Shown: positions 15,603 through 28,130, counted from the first letter of the stretch. The stretch: DNA of 64,000 bases from Gemmatimonadota bacterium (GCA_021413975.1 JAIOPJ010000033.1:1-64000), one strand, 5' to 3'. Translations and numbers: made by a program. Notes: generated by a model not told the origin, from the letters alone.

Positions 15603-17108
15603 ATGAAGTCGCTCTGGGCCCGCAAGCCGATCGCCGATCTCATCCCCGAGACCGCCGACGGCAAGGGGATGCGACGCACGCTCGGCACCCGCGACCTCAT
15701 CGCCCTCTCCATCGGCGCGGTTATCGGCGCCGGGATCTTCTCCACTCTCGGCACCGCGGCGGCCGGCGAGATCTCCCCCACCGGCGAGGTCATCCGCGCG
15801 GGAGCCGGACCGGCGCTCGTCATCTCGTTCGTGCTCCTCGGCGCCGCGTGCACGCTCGCGGCGCTCTGCTACTCGGAACTCGCGGCGATGATCCCGCAGG
15901 CCGGCTCGGCCTACGCGTACAGCTACGCCTCGTTCGGCGAACTCATCGCGTGGATCATCGGGTTCGACCTCATCCTCGAGTACGCGGTGGGGAACGTGGC
16001 GGTCGCCATCTCCTGGAGCGGGTACTTCGACTCGCTGATCTCCCCGTTCGTGAAGATCCCGGGGTGGCTGACGCACGGCTATTTCCAGGTGAAGGCGAGC
16101 TCGAACGCCGATATCCACGCGCTGCTCGAGAGCGCCCCACGGATCGCCGGAATCCCGTTCATCCTCAACGTGCCCGCCTTCCTGATCGTCATGGCGATCA
16201 CCTGGCTGCTGGTGATCGGCGTGAAGGAGAGCACGCGCGTGAACAACGTGATGGTGCTCATCAAGCTCGCGGTCCTCGCCCTCTTCGTCATCGTCGGTGC
16301 GCAGCACATCGATACGGCGAACTACCATCCGTTCGCGCCCAACGGCTTCACCGGCATCCATCACGGCGCCGCGATCGTCTTCTTCGCCTACATCGGCTTC
16401 GATGCGATCTCGACGGCCGCCGAGGAAGTGAAGGACCCGCAGCGCACCATGCCGCGCGGGCTCCTCTGGGGTCTCGGCATCTGCACGCTCATCTACGTGA
16501 TCGTCGGCGCGGTCGCGACCGGTCTGGTGCCGTACCAGCAGCTCGCCTCATCCGATCCGCTAGCGCATGCCTTCGAGGTCGCCGGACTGACGCGCTTCTC
16601 CTGGATCATCTCCGCCGGCGCCGTCGTCTCGATGTCCGCGGTGCTGCTCGTGTTCCAGTACGGCCAGCCGCGCATCTTCTACTCCATGGCGCGCGACGGA
16701 CTGCTGCCCGAGTTCGCGGCGAAGCTCCACCCCAGGTACCGCACGCCGTACGTGACGACGATCATCACCGGCGTGCTCGTGGCCGTGGCCGCACTCGTCG
16801 CCGACGATGTGGCGACCTACGACCTCACGAACATCGGCACGCTCTTCGCGTTCGTGCTCGTCTGCCTCGGGATCCTGGTGTTGCGCGTGGTGGAGCCCGA
16901 CCGGCCGCGGCCCTTCAAGGTGCCGTTCGTCTGGGTGGTCGCGCCGCTCGGTGCGGCGGCCTGCGTCTTCGTGATGTGGGGGCTGCCGCCGGTCGCCTGG
17001 CGCCGATTCGGCTGGTGGCTCGTGATCGGCGTGGCGGTCTACATGATGTACGGGTGGCGCTACTCGCGGCTGCGCCGCGGTCTCCCGCCGCACGCGTTCG
17101 AGGACTGA
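15603..17108 (+). CDS. Cationic amino acid transporter family (APC) permease
   Basis: This 501-residue protein has about 12-14 hydrophobic segments. It opens with LWARKPIADLIPETADGKGM, typical of the CAT branch of the amino acid-polyamine-organocation family. The first membrane helix has the substrate-binding GAVIGAGIF motif. It should import amino acids across the inner membrane; substrate choice cannot be read from sequence. ATG 15603 is chosen because this family normally begins with the LWARKP segment. A longer reading from 15546 adds a Pro/Arg-rich leader without support. Confidence 0.9.
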   Translation: MKSLWARKPIADLIPETADGKGMRRTLGTRDLIALSIGAVIGAGIFSTLGTAAAGEISPTGEVIRAGAGPALVISFVLLGAACTLAALCYSELAAMIPQAGSAYAYSYASFGELIAWIIGFDLILEYAVGNVAVAISWSGYFDSLISPFVKIPGWLTHGYFQVKASSNADIHALLESAPRIAGIPFILNVPAFLIVMAITWLLVIGVKESTRVNNVMVLIKLAVLALFVIVGAQHIDTANYHPFAPNGFTGIHHGAAIVFFAYIGFDAISTAAEEVKDPQRTMPRGLLWGLGICTLIYVIVGAVATGLVPYQQLASSDPLAHAFEVAGLTRFSWIISAGAVVSMSAVLLVFQYGQPRIFYSMARDGLLPEFAAKLHPRYRTPYVTTIITGVLVAVAALVADDVATYDLTNIGTLFAFVLVCLGILVLRVVEPDRPRPFKVPFVWVVAPLGAAACVFVMWGLPPVAWRRFGWWLVIGVAVYMMYGWRYSRLRRGLPPHAFED

Positions 17109-17126
17109 CGGGAGGCGCTCCCCGGG

Positions 17127-18050
17127 TCAGACGCCCGCGAGCGCCTTCCGCGCCAGCTTCACGGCGCCCCGTGCCGCCACGACCTCCTCGCCATGCAGGT
17201 GCGACCCGGGCACCGCCGTCTTGAGCCGGTGCTCCACGAGACGGCGCAGGAACGACCCACGGTGCATCATCCCGCCGGCGAGCGCGACCGGCAGTGCCGC
17301 GCGTTCGTCGACGAACAACTGCCGCGCCAGCGTCCGCACATGCAGCACGAGTTCCTCGGCGGCGAGCGTGCAGATCGAGTTGGCGCGCAGGTCCCGCGCG
17401 GCGGCGAGCGTCATGACCGGCGCGGCGAGTGCAGCGAAGTCCTTCGCGGTCGCCGAGGAGGCCCAAGTGACGAGGTCGTCGACCTCGTCCAGTTGCAGCG
17501 CCGTCAGCACGGCGCCCACGAGCCGCGTCTCCGGCTCGCGGCCGTCGTGCGACGCCGTGATGACACTCAGCGCGCGCCGGCCGATCCATGCGCCGCTCCC
17601 CTCGTCGCCGCAGACCGGGCCCCAGCCACCGCACCGCACGAACGTACCCGTGGGGCCGCGCCCGAACGCCACCGAGCCCGTGCCCGATATGAGCAGGATG
17701 CCGGGCCCGTCGCCGAAGGCGTCCTCCATGGCGATCTCGGCGTCGGTGACGACCTGCACGTCCTCGGCGAGGTTCTCGCCCTCCAGCGCGCGTTGCAGCG
17801 CCTGGCGCTCCTTCTCGCGCCCCGCGCCCGCGACGCCGACGGTGAGCATGCGCGGGCGCTCCTCGCGCTCGGCCACCGCGAGCGCGTCGCGCACCAGGGC
17901 GCCGATCACCTCCGCCGAGTGCAGCGCCTCGCCGGGCCGGACGGCCGACGCCGCACCGGTGAGCGTGGCGATCTCCTTGCCGCGGCCGTCCGCGACGATC
18001 ACCTGGGTCTTGCTGCCACCACCATCGACACCGACGACGAGATGCGACAT
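17127..18050 (-). CDS. N-acetylglucosamine kinase-like BadF/BadG/BcrA/BcrD ATPase
   Basis: This protein of 307 residues belongs to the ASKHA sugar-kinase fold. The N-terminal phosphate loop is VVGVDGGGSKTQVIVAD. The second phosphate motif is LLISGTGSVAFGR, followed by GGWGPVCGDEGSGAWIG, typical of N-acetylglucosamine and glucosamine kinases of the BadF/BadG group. It likely phosphorylates GlcNAc (or another amino sugar) imported by the neighbouring symporter. The start at 18050 is the only one that puts the VDGGGSKT loop at the N terminus. The gene lies 14 bp downstream of the symporter gene. Confidence 0.85.
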   Translation of the reverse strand: MSHLVVGVDGGGSKTQVIVADGRGKEIATLTGAASAVRPGEALHSAEVIGALVRDALAVAEREERPRMLTVGVAGAGREKERQALQRALEGENLAEDVQVVTDAEIAMEDAFGDGPGILLISGTGSVAFGRGPTGTFVRCGGWGPVCGDEGSGAWIGRRALSVITASHDGREPETRLVGAVLTALQLDEVDDLVTWASSATAKDFAALAAPVMTLAAARDLRANSICTLAAEELVLHVRTLARQLFVDERAALPVALAGGMMHRGSFLRRLVEHRLKTAVPGSHLHGEEVVAARGAVKLARKALAGV

Positions 18051-18064
18051 GGACTGGATTCCGG

Positions 18065-19597
18065 TCAGACTTGGGGCGCCCTGGAGGGCGCGTCGTGCGT
18101 GAGTGAGGACAAGATACCCGTCGTGAGCGTGATCGTGGTACCGATCAGGACGAACCAGGGCCAGGCGATCCCGATGAAGGGCGCCAGTGGGCCGGCGAGC
18201 GCGGGGATGGCCGCGGCGAGCCGGCCCGCGAACACGATCACGCTCATCACACCGATCCCCACCGACATGCCGAGGATCGCGTCCCGCTGGATCGCGCGCG
18301 GCCAGAGCATGGCGAGGAAGAATCCGCCGAGCAGGCCCCCGTACGTGAACGACGCGATCGACAGCGCCACGACCACCACCGGCGTCCCCTCGGCGCGGTA
18401 GAGCAGCGCGCCACCGATCAGGATCACGAACCACAGCAGGGTGAAGCGCTTCGAGACGCGCAGCAAGTCGGCACCGTCCGTGCCCTTGCCCCGGAGCGGG
18501 ACCCAGAGATCGTGCGTCGTGGCCGCCGCCAGCGAGTTCAGCGAACCCGAGATGGTGCTCATCGCGGCCGCCAGGATCGCGGCGATCACGATGCCGGTCA
18601 TCCCCGAGGGCATCTCCTCGATGATGAACGTCGGGAAGATCTTGTCGGGGGCGCTGAAGGTGCGTCCCTGGTAGAAGGACCAGAGGCCGACGCCGATCAG
18701 CAGGAAGAGCGCGAACTGCGCGATGACCGCGACGCCGCTGCCGATGAGCGCGCGCCGCGAGTCGCGCAGCGAACCCGCCGTGAGCAGGCGCTGCACGATC
18801 AGCTGGTCCGCGCCGTGGGACGCCATGGCGAGGAAGCCACCGCCGAGCAGGCCGGCGAAGAGCGTGTGCGGACGGTCGATCCCCGTGTACGTGTCGATGA
18901 AGCGCAGCTTCCCGGCCGCGCCCGCGTCGGCGAGGATGCGGGTCCATCCTCCGTCGACGCCGGCACCGATCAGGTAGACGGCACCGAGACCCCCCGCGAG
19001 ATAGACGAAGGTCTGGATGACGTCGGTCCAGACCACCGCGCGCATGCCGCCGTGGTACGTGTACAGCAGCGTCGTCGCGCCGAGGGAGAGGATCGCCACC
19101 GGTGTCACGTACTCGGCCGGGACGAACGGGCCGATGATGAGTCCGATCGGGATCGCGGTGGCGAAGATCCGCACCGAGTCGCCGAAGGCGCGCGTCACCA
19201 TGAACGTCACCGACGCGAAGCGCCGCGTCGCCAGCCCGAAGCGCTGTTCGAGCAGCGCGTACGCGGTGACGAGCTGCCCTTCGGAGTAGCGGGGGAGCAG
19301 CGTGTACGCGACCACGATGCGGCCGAGGAGGTAGCCGGTCGCCACCTGCAGGAAGGTGAAGTCCCCGAGATACGCGAGGCCCGGGATCGAGATGAAGGTG
19401 AGCGCGCTGGTCTCGGTGGCGACGATCGAGAAGAGCACGGCCCACCAGGGGATCGAGCCGTCGGCGACGAAGTAGTCGCGGGCATCCTTCTGGTCACGGC
19501 CGAGCCAGACGCCGAGTCCGGTGGTGCCCGCGAGGTACACGATCAGGATCCCCCAGTCGAGCAGGGTGAACCCGTTCTGCAGGTCAGTCGACGACAT
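18065..19597 (-). CDS. Sodium:solute symporter (SSS family)
   Basis: This 510-residue membrane protein has about 13 hydrophobic segments and SSS-family motifs such as YFVADGSIPWWAVLFSIVATETSALTF. Members bring in sugars, amino acids or sialic acid with sodium. Its position between an amino-sugar kinase and a NagB fusion suggests an amino sugar substrate, for example GlcNAc or MurNAc. Its first codons overlap the end of the nagB fusion gene by 14 bp, so the two are probably cotranslated. Confidence 0.9.
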   Translation of the reverse strand: MSSTDLQNGFTLLDWGILIVYLAGTTGLGVWLGRDQKDARDYFVADGSIPWWAVLFSIVATETSALTFISIPGLAYLGDFTFLQVATGYLLGRIVVAYTLLPRYSEGQLVTAYALLEQRFGLATRRFASVTFMVTRAFGDSVRIFATAIPIGLIIGPFVPAEYVTPVAILSLGATTLLYTYHGGMRAVVWTDVIQTFVYLAGGLGAVYLIGAGVDGGWTRILADAGAAGKLRFIDTYTGIDRPHTLFAGLLGGGFLAMASHGADQLIVQRLLTAGSLRDSRRALIGSGVAVIAQFALFLLIGVGLWSFYQGRTFSAPDKIFPTFIIEEMPSGMTGIVIAAILAAAMSTISGSLNSLAAATTHDLWVPLRGKGTDGADLLRVSKRFTLLWFVILIGGALLYRAEGTPVVVVALSIASFTYGGLLGGFFLAMLWPRAIQRDAILGMSVGIGVMSVIVFAGRLAAAIPALAGPLAPFIGIAWPWFVLIGTTITLTTGILSSLTHDAPSRAPQV

Positions 19598-21569
19598 AGG
19601 CCTCGATGGCGTTGTATTCGGCCAGGCCCAGTCGATCGAGCAGATCGGCCGTTCCCGTGTTGCGCTGCTCGACGCGTTGCCAGAACTCGCGGTCGTCCTG
19701 GCCCGGGAACGGCGCCGAGTCCTTCTGCGACTGGTGCTTGAAGATCGCCTGGATCTTCAGGCGCAGCTCCTCGCGCGAGAGCGGGACGAGCCAGGTCGCT
19801 TCGGCGATCGGCCACTCCTGCCATGCGCCGCGATACAACCAGATCTCCGGGGACCAGGGTGACCCGGTCTGTTCGAGATACTCGGGCGGGGGACTCTGGG
19901 GGCCGTGCGGGCGGCCCGGATGCAGTTCGGCGACGGCCGAGTCGATCGCCTCCTTGCACATCCGGTGCGTCCCGTGCGGATCGCTCAGGTCGCCCGCGAC
20001 GAAGACGTAGTGCGGACGCTCGGCCTCGAGCAGGGCGCGCACGATCGCGACGTCCTCCGGGCCGACGGGGGCCTTCTCGATCGTGCCGGTGCGGTAGAAG
20101 GGCAGGTCCAGGAAGCGGGCATGCGTGGCCGCGAGGCCGAGCGTCTCGATGCCCGAGACCGCCTCCGACTCGCGGATGATGCGCTTGAGATCCGCGACGT
20201 CGGCACCGTCCGCATCGCCGGGCCGCTTGGCCGACATCGCATCGAGCACGTCGTCGGCGAACCGCTGCAGCTGACCACCGGTGAACCCCCGTTCACGCGC
20301 CACGCGCTGCAGGACGTCGAGATGCCGGCGCACGTCGTGATCGAAGACCGCGATGTTGCCGCTCGTCATGTAGGCGACGGTCACGGCATTCCCGTTCTGC
20401 ACGAGCTTGCGGAGGATGCCGCCCATGGAGATCACGTCGTCGTCCGGATGCGGCGAGAAGACGACCACCCGCGCGCTGTGCGGCAGGAGGGCGCGGCCGC
20501 GGATGCGCGCGTTGAGCGAGCGGAAGACCCCGCCATTCACGGAGCCGGCCTCGCCGCGGCGCGCGACGAGCCCCGAGAGCCGATGCTCGGCGTAGTCGTT
20601 CTCGGAGAGCTTGAGGATGCCGCGGCCGGTGGTCTCCGAGAGCCAGATGACGGCGCGCACTTCGAGTTCGGGGGTCCAGTGGACCTCGTCGACGAGCCAC
20701 GGGGTGGCGATGCGCGTGAGGGCCGCCGCCGCGGCGTTGTCGCAGTAGAACGTCGCGGCGTCATGACCCTGCAGGAAGGTCGCCGGCACGCCGAGGTCCA
20801 CCTCGCCCTCCACCGCGCGCCGCACGATCGCGGCCTTGTGCTCGCCGGTGGCGAGGATCGCGATCTCGCGCGCGGCGAGGATCGTCGCGACACCCATCGT
20901 GAGCGCTTCGCGCGGGACGTTGCGCTCGCTGAAGAAGTCGCTCGCGGCGTCGCGACGGGTCACGGTGTCGAGGTGCACGCGCCGGGTGCGGCTCTCGAGT
21001 CCCGACCCGGGTTCATTGAAGCCGATGTGACCGGTCTTGCCGATGCCGAGCAGCTGGAAATCGATGCCGCCCGCCGCCGCGATCGCCGCCTCGAATGCCG
21101 CGCAGTGCGCCGCGACGTCGTCGCTCGCCACCGTCCCGTCCAGCAGGTGCACCTGGGCGGCGGGGATGTCCACCTGCGAGAAGAGGTGTGTCCACATGAA
21201 CCGGTGGTACGAATGCGCGCTCGCGGCCTCCATCGGCAGGTACTCGTCGAGGTTGAACGTCTCGACCCTGGCGAAGCTCAGCCCCTCCTCGCGGTGCAGG
21301 CGGGCCAGCTCCCGATAGACGCCGATCGGCGTCGAGCCGGTGGCGAGGCCGAGGACGGCGCGGCGTCCCTCGCCGTTCGCCGCACGGATGACCGTCGCGA
21401 TGCGCGCGGCGACCGCGCGGGCGAGCGCGGCGTGCTCGTCGAACACCAGCGTCCGGATCCGCTCGCGCTGCTCGGCGGCCCGAACGGAGCGAGGCCCGTG
21501 CGCCCCCGAGGGGGGCACGGGCCTCGCATCGCCGGCGTTCGCGGCAGGCCGAGCGCGGTCAGCCGCCAC
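19584..21569 (-). CDS. nagB: Long NagB: glucosamine-6-phosphate deaminase domain fused to PIG-L/LmbE deacetylase domain
   Basis: The 661-residue reading has a NagB-like domain (about 35-300: GLATGSTPIGVYRELAR, FNLDEY, LLGIGKTGHIGFNEPGSG). A PIG-L/LmbE domain follows (about 365-640: FSPHPDDDVISMGG with the zinc-binding PHPDD motif). The same fusion is known as the long NagB of Bacteroidetes. The pair could deacetylate and deaminate GlcNAc-6-P. The catalytic His and Glu of NagB are kept (His181, Glu186), but the Asp of the GxDGH motif is Thr179. The N terminus is uncertain: the GTG at 21569 precedes a hairpin (21489-21527), while GTG 21446 would cut into the conserved region. Confidence 0.85.
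   Translation of the reverse strand: MAADRARPAANAGDARPVPPSGAHGPRSVRAAEQRERIRTLVFDEHAALARAVAARIATVIRAANGEGRRAVLGLATGSTPIGVYRELARLHREEGLSFARVETFNLDEYLPMEAASAHSYHRFMWTHLFSQVDIPAAQVHLLDGTVASDDVAAHCAAFEAAIAAAGGIDFQLLGIGKTGHIGFNEPGSGLESRTRRVHLDTVTRRDAASDFFSERNVPREALTMGVATILAAREIAILATGEHKAAIVRRAVEGEVDLGVPATFLQGHDAATFYCDNAAAAALTRIATPWLVDEVHWTPELEVRAVIWLSETTGRGILKLSENDYAEHRLSGLVARRGEAGSVNGGVFRSLNARIRGRALLPHSARVVVFSPHPDDDVISMGGILRKLVQNGNAVTVAYMTSGNIAVFDHDVRRHLDVLQRVARERGFTGGQLQRFADDVLDAMSAKRPGDADGADVADLKRIIRESEAVSGIETLGLAATHARFLDLPFYRTGTIEKAPVGPEDVAIVRALLEAERPHYVFVAGDLSDPHGTHRMCKEAIDSAVAELHPGRPHGPQSPPPEYLEQTGSPWSPEIWLYRGAWQEWPIAEATWLVPLSREELRLKIQAIFKHQSQKDSAPFPGQDDREFWQRVEQRNTGTADLLDRLGLAEYNAIEAYVVD
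21489..21527 (-). terminator. GC-rich hairpin between the Fe-S protein gene and nagB
   Basis: GCGAGGCCCGTG (21489-21500) pairs perfectly with 21516-21527, and a further five C:G pairs follow after a two-base bulge. On the minus strand this lies about 50 bp beyond the stop of the IscA-type gene. No T run follows it. It also falls within the first 27 codons of nagB as read from 21569. Confidence 0.45.
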
Positions 21570-21575
21570 GGCGGG

Positions 21576-21932
21576 TCAGGCGGAGAAGCTGCTTCCGCAG
21601 CCGCATCCACCGGTGGAGTTCGGGTTCTTGAACGTGAAGCCCGACCCCTGCATCGACGTCACGTAGTCGATGATCACGCCGTTGAGGTACTGCATGGAGA
21701 ACGGATCGACGAAGACGTTGAACGAACCCTGCGGGAGGATCGTGTCATCCTCCGCCGGCTTGTCCTCGATCAGAAGGCTGTACTTGAAGCCGGAGCAACC
21801 GCCCGGCTGGACGCTCACGCGAAGACCGCCGACCTCGGGGGCCACGTTCTCCGCCGTCATGAACTTGTGGACTTCGGTGGCCGCGGACGACGTGATCGTG
21901 ACGGCGACTTCCGGGGTGTTCATCGTGCTCAT
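21576..21932 (-). CDS. Iron-sulfur cluster assembly accessory protein (IscA/ErpA/HesB family)
   Basis: This 118-residue A-type carrier delivers Fe-S clusters to apoproteins. It contains the three conserved cysteines, one in VQPGGCSGFKYSL and two in the terminal GGCGCGSSFS, and the family length is normal. The ATG at 21932 is preceded by GGAGGG at 5 bp spacing, which settles the start; ATG 21923 is a possible internal alternative. No other isc or suf gene is nearby. Which A-type subfamily it belongs to cannot be settled by eye. Confidence 0.92.
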   Translation of the reverse strand: MSTMNTPEVAVTITSSAATEVHKFMTAENVAPEVGGLRVSVQPGGCSGFKYSLLIEDKPAEDDTILPQGSFNVFVDPFSMQYLNGVIIDYVTSMQGSGFTFKNPNSTGGCGCGSSFSA

Positions 21933-22029
21933 CTGATCCCTCCGAAAGATGGGAGCGGCGCCGCGGTCGCGGCGATACCGGACTAATCCGGAATATAGGG
22001 CTCGGAGTTCCGGGAACAAGCTGGTCCCG

Positions 22030-23160
22030 TCATCCCCGGCGGGGAGACAGGCCGAATCGCGTGCGCAATCGCCCGCGCCAGGGGAGTTCGAACCTGAGGT
22101 GGAGCAACACCGCAAGACCGATCGCCAGCGCGGTGTAACCCGTGAAGAGCCACCACGATGCGTCGTACCCGCGGCCGACGACCCGGTTCACCATCGCCAG
22201 CACATAGCCGTGCAACGGAGCATGGAAGAGGTAGAGCGCATAGCTCGCCTCACCGAGCAGGACGAGTGTCGCTGAGCCGAGCAGGGGGACCTTGTGCGCG
22301 CGCAGGCCCCAGGTGCCGGCGATCACCAACACGAAGCCCGGGAGCGCCGCCGGGAGGAGGTGGATCCGGGACGCCTCCAGCGGCGCCCGGAGGAGGATCG
22401 TGGCGACGATCCAGGCCGACCCGGCGACCAGGAGCGCCGATCCCGGGCGGCGTGAGGTCGGTGTCCAGCCTCCCAGCATGCCGCCCAGAGCGATCCCGGC
22501 GAGGAACTCCGGCCACCGCGCGAGTGGCGAGAGGGAGTACACGGGCAGGACCCAGTCGGCCGAGAGATCCACCAGCCGAAGGAAGACCACCGCCGAGGCC
22601 GCAAGAGCCAGCCCGAGCACGGCGCTTCCGCGGATCACTCGATTCCCGCGCAGCATCCAGGCGCCCACGACGACCGCCAGGAACGGGAAGATCAGGTAGA
22701 ACCAGGACTCCACCGAGAGCGACCAGGCCGGGCAATTCCAACTGCACGCGGTCTCGGGCCGCCAGGCCTGCTGCACGGTCAGCACCGACGCGACGATGCC
22801 AGCGATGCGACCATCGGAGAAGTGCTCGACCCTGGCGTCGCGCACGAAGAGTGCGCCCGCGAACGCCAGCGAGAGGACGTACGTGGGGGCGAGCCGCGCG
22901 ACCCGCTCGAGCCAGAAGTCGCGCCGGGGTCCGCGCAGCGCGCCGGTGGGCGCGTAGCGCAGCATGAGCAGGAACCCGGACAGCACGAAGAAGAGCGAGA
23001 CGCCGAGCCACCCCGACGCACCCACGGTCTCGGTGATCGAGCCCGGAGCTCCACGCGGCAGGGCGTGGTGAAGAAGCACCCAGAGCGCGGCGAGGAAGCG
23101 CAGCGACGTCAGGGGGCGGACATGGTCCCGCCGCTCCGCGCCCCTCAGGTGTCCCGTCAT
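22030..23160 (-). CDS. Acyltransferase family 3 membrane protein (OafA/YrhL-like)
   Basis: This 376-residue polytopic protein starts with TSLRFLAALWVLLHHALPRG, the RFLAALxVxxxH signature of acyltransferase-3 enzymes that O-acylate sugars of surface polysaccharide, lipid or peptidoglycan. About ten hydrophobic segments are visible. It lies between the Fe-S protein gene and the NagZ fusion, in the same direction. Given its neighbours, a cell-wall or amino-sugar acceptor is possible, but nothing in the sequence fixes the substrate. Confidence 0.85.
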   Translation of the reverse strand: MTGHLRGAERRDHVRPLTSLRFLAALWVLLHHALPRGAPGSITETVGASGWLGVSLFFVLSGFLLMLRYAPTGALRGPRRDFWLERVARLAPTYVLSLAFAGALFVRDARVEHFSDGRIAGIVASVLTVQQAWRPETACSWNCPAWSLSVESWFYLIFPFLAVVVGAWMLRGNRVIRGSAVLGLALAASAVVFLRLVDLSADWVLPVYSLSPLARWPEFLAGIALGGMLGGWTPTSRRPGSALLVAGSAWIVATILLRAPLEASRIHLLPAALPGFVLVIAGTWGLRAHKVPLLGSATLVLLGEASYALYLFHAPLHGYVLAMVNRVVGRGYDASWWLFTGYTALAIGLAVLLHLRFELPWRGRLRTRFGLSPRRG

Positions 23161-23188
23161 TCCTGCCGTTGAGCGCCGCGCGCCCGGT

Positions 23189-26083
<2,895 letters not shown>

Positions 26084-26092
<9 letters not shown>

Positions 26093-27418
26093 CAGGGGCG
26101 GAACGCGGAGCGGCATCGGGGCTGGCGGGGCGAAGGTCGGTGGCTGGGGGCGCTGTTGCTCTGGACGAGCGTGGCCTGCGCCACGCCACCGCGAGCGCAG
26201 GAGGGGCGGCGGGCGCCGGAGCGCCCCGCCTTCCGACCCGGGATCACGGTCCTCATCGAGGACTCCCTGCAGCTGATCGCGGGGCGACGGATCGGGCTCA
26301 TCACGAATCATACCGGTGTCGACGCCAAAGGCACGTCGGACGTCGATCTGTTGCTCGCCGACCCGCGCGTGAAGCGCGCCAACGTGAAGCTCGTCCGGCT
26401 CTTCTCGCCCGAGCACGGGATCCGCGGCGACAAGGACGTGACGGACCTGCCGGACCAGGTCGACGAGCGGTCGGGGCTCATGGTGCATTCGCTCTATCGC
26501 CGCGAGACCGTCGGACCACCCGACAGCTTGGTCCGCGACCTCGATGCGCTCGTCTTCGACCTGCAGGACATCGGCACGCGCACCTGGACCTTCGTCGGCG
26601 TCATGGTCTATGGGATGCGAGCCGCCGCCCGTGCCGGCATCCCGTTCGTGGTGCTCGATCGCCCCGATCCGCTCGGGGGGCGGGTCGAAGGCCTGCTCCT
26701 CGACTCGGCCCTGGCGAATCCCGAGGACCCCACGCCCCAGCGGCGCGGCGCGGCCTACGCATTATATCCCGCGCCCCTGCGGCACGGTATGACGATGGGG
26801 GAGTTGGCGCGCTGGTTCGCCTCCGAGTTGCACATCCCGGTGGCGCTCTCGGTGGTGCGCATGTCCGGGTACCGGCGGACGATGTGGTGGGAGGATACGT
26901 CCATGCCGTGGGTCGTGCCGTCGCCGTCGATGCTGACGACCGCGAGCGCGCTGATCTATCCGGCCCTCGTGCCGTTCGAGGGATCGAACCTCTCCGTGGG
27001 GCGGGGGACCGACCTTCCGTTCCAGCAGTTCGGAGCCCCGTGGCTCGACGCGAAGAAGGTCACGGACGCGCTCGAGGAGCGCGGACTGGGCGGCGTGCGA
27101 TTCGAGGCCGTCCGCTTCACGCCGCAGCGGCCGGGCGATGCCAAGTTCGCCGGCCGGGCGATCCCGGGGGTGCGGATCGTCATCGAGGCGCGCGAGCGGG
27201 TGCAGGCGGCGCGGATCGGGGCCGCCGTGCTCTGGGCCGTCGCCCGGTCCGCGCCCGACTCGCTCAAGCTGAACAACGACACCTTCGACCGGCGCATGGG
27301 GGCCGCGTGGGCGCGCGTGGCGCTCCTCCGCGGCGATGACCCCGACGAGGTGATCGACCGGGTGCAGCCCGACGTCGTCGCGTTCCAGCGTCGCGTGAAG
27401 CCGTTCCTGCTGTACTAG
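26084..27418 (+). CDS. namZ: DUF1343 protein, NamZ-like exo-beta-N-acetylmuramidase
   Basis: This 444-residue protein is a DUF1343 member; the characterised member NamZ releases MurNAc from the non-reducing ends of peptidoglycan strands. Motifs include GRRIGLITNHTGVDAKG, VRLFSPEHGIRGDKD and FDLQDIGTRTWTF. The N terminus has basic residues then a hydrophobic stretch ending SVAC, consistent with export, perhaps as a lipoprotein. The only in-frame start before that stretch is GTG 26084, which overlaps the divergent nagZ start. In Bacillus subtilis namZ, nagZ and amiE also lie together, which supports a shared role in wall salvage. Confidence 0.88.
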
Positions 27419-27443
27419 TCCGCACACCGTCCTCACGCGACCC

Positions 27444-28130
27444 ATGGTCAGCATCTGGCGCGGTCTCGTGGCCGGCTATCTCCGGTTGATCGAACCGATC
27501 ATCGCCTGGTGCGTCCGGCACCGGGTGTCCCCGAACCTCATCACGTCGGTGGGCACGGCGAGTGCCTGCGCGGTCGGCGTCCTCTTCGGCCTCGGCTGGT
27601 TCTCGGTCGGCGGCTGGACGCTGGGCATCCTGGCGTTCTTCGACGTCGTGGACGGCGCGGTCGCCCGCCGCAGCGGGACCGCGACCGTCTTCGGGTCGTT
27701 CTATGACGCGACCCTGGACCGCGTCGCCGACGGCTTCCTCCTCGGCGGTTTCGTGGTCTTCTACGCGTTGCACGACGTGCCGCGGCAGGCCGCGATGGTG
27801 CTCATCGCGCTCGTGGCGCTCGTCGCGACCCAGCTGACCTCGTACACCCGCTCCCGGGCGGAGCTGATCGGGGTGGACATGAAGGGCGTGGGGTGGATGG
27901 AGCGCCCCGAGCGGATCACGCTGCTCGCGGCCCCGCAGGCCTTCTTCGGACGGTCGTTCGACGGGTGGGTGGTCGACGCCGTCGTGACGATCCTCGCCGT
28001 CACCGCCGTGGTGACCGTCGCGCAGCGCATCCGGCATGTCCTGCGCGCCACCGCCGTGGCTATCTTTCCCGTGATCGAGGAGCCGGGAGCACGCCCCCTG
28101 ACGAGTCACGACGAGGAGAGTCCGCAATGA
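27444..28130 (+). CDS. CDP-alcohol phosphatidyltransferase family protein
   Basis: This 228-residue inner-membrane enzyme carries the CDP-alcohol phosphotransferase signature D-x2-D-G-x2-A-R-x8-G-x3-D-x3-D: DVVDGAVARRSGTATVFGSFYDATLD, split as DVVDGAVARR and GSFYDATLD. Such enzymes join CDP-diacylglycerol to an alcohol such as glycerol-3-phosphate or inositol phosphate. About six hydrophobic segments are present. The exact alcohol is not evident. The stop overlaps the ATG of the next gene (ATGA), suggesting coupling to the small lipoprotein downstream. Confidence 0.88.
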   Translation: MVSIWRGLVAGYLRLIEPIIAWCVRHRVSPNLITSVGTASACAVGVLFGLGWFSVGGWTLGILAFFDVVDGAVARRSGTATVFGSFYDATLDRVADGFLLGGFVVFYALHDVPRQAAMVLIALVALVATQLTSYTRSRAELIGVDMKGVGWMERPERITLLAAPQAFFGRSFDGWVVDAVVTILAVTAVVTVAQRIRHVLRATAVAIFPVIEEPGARPLTSHDEESPQ

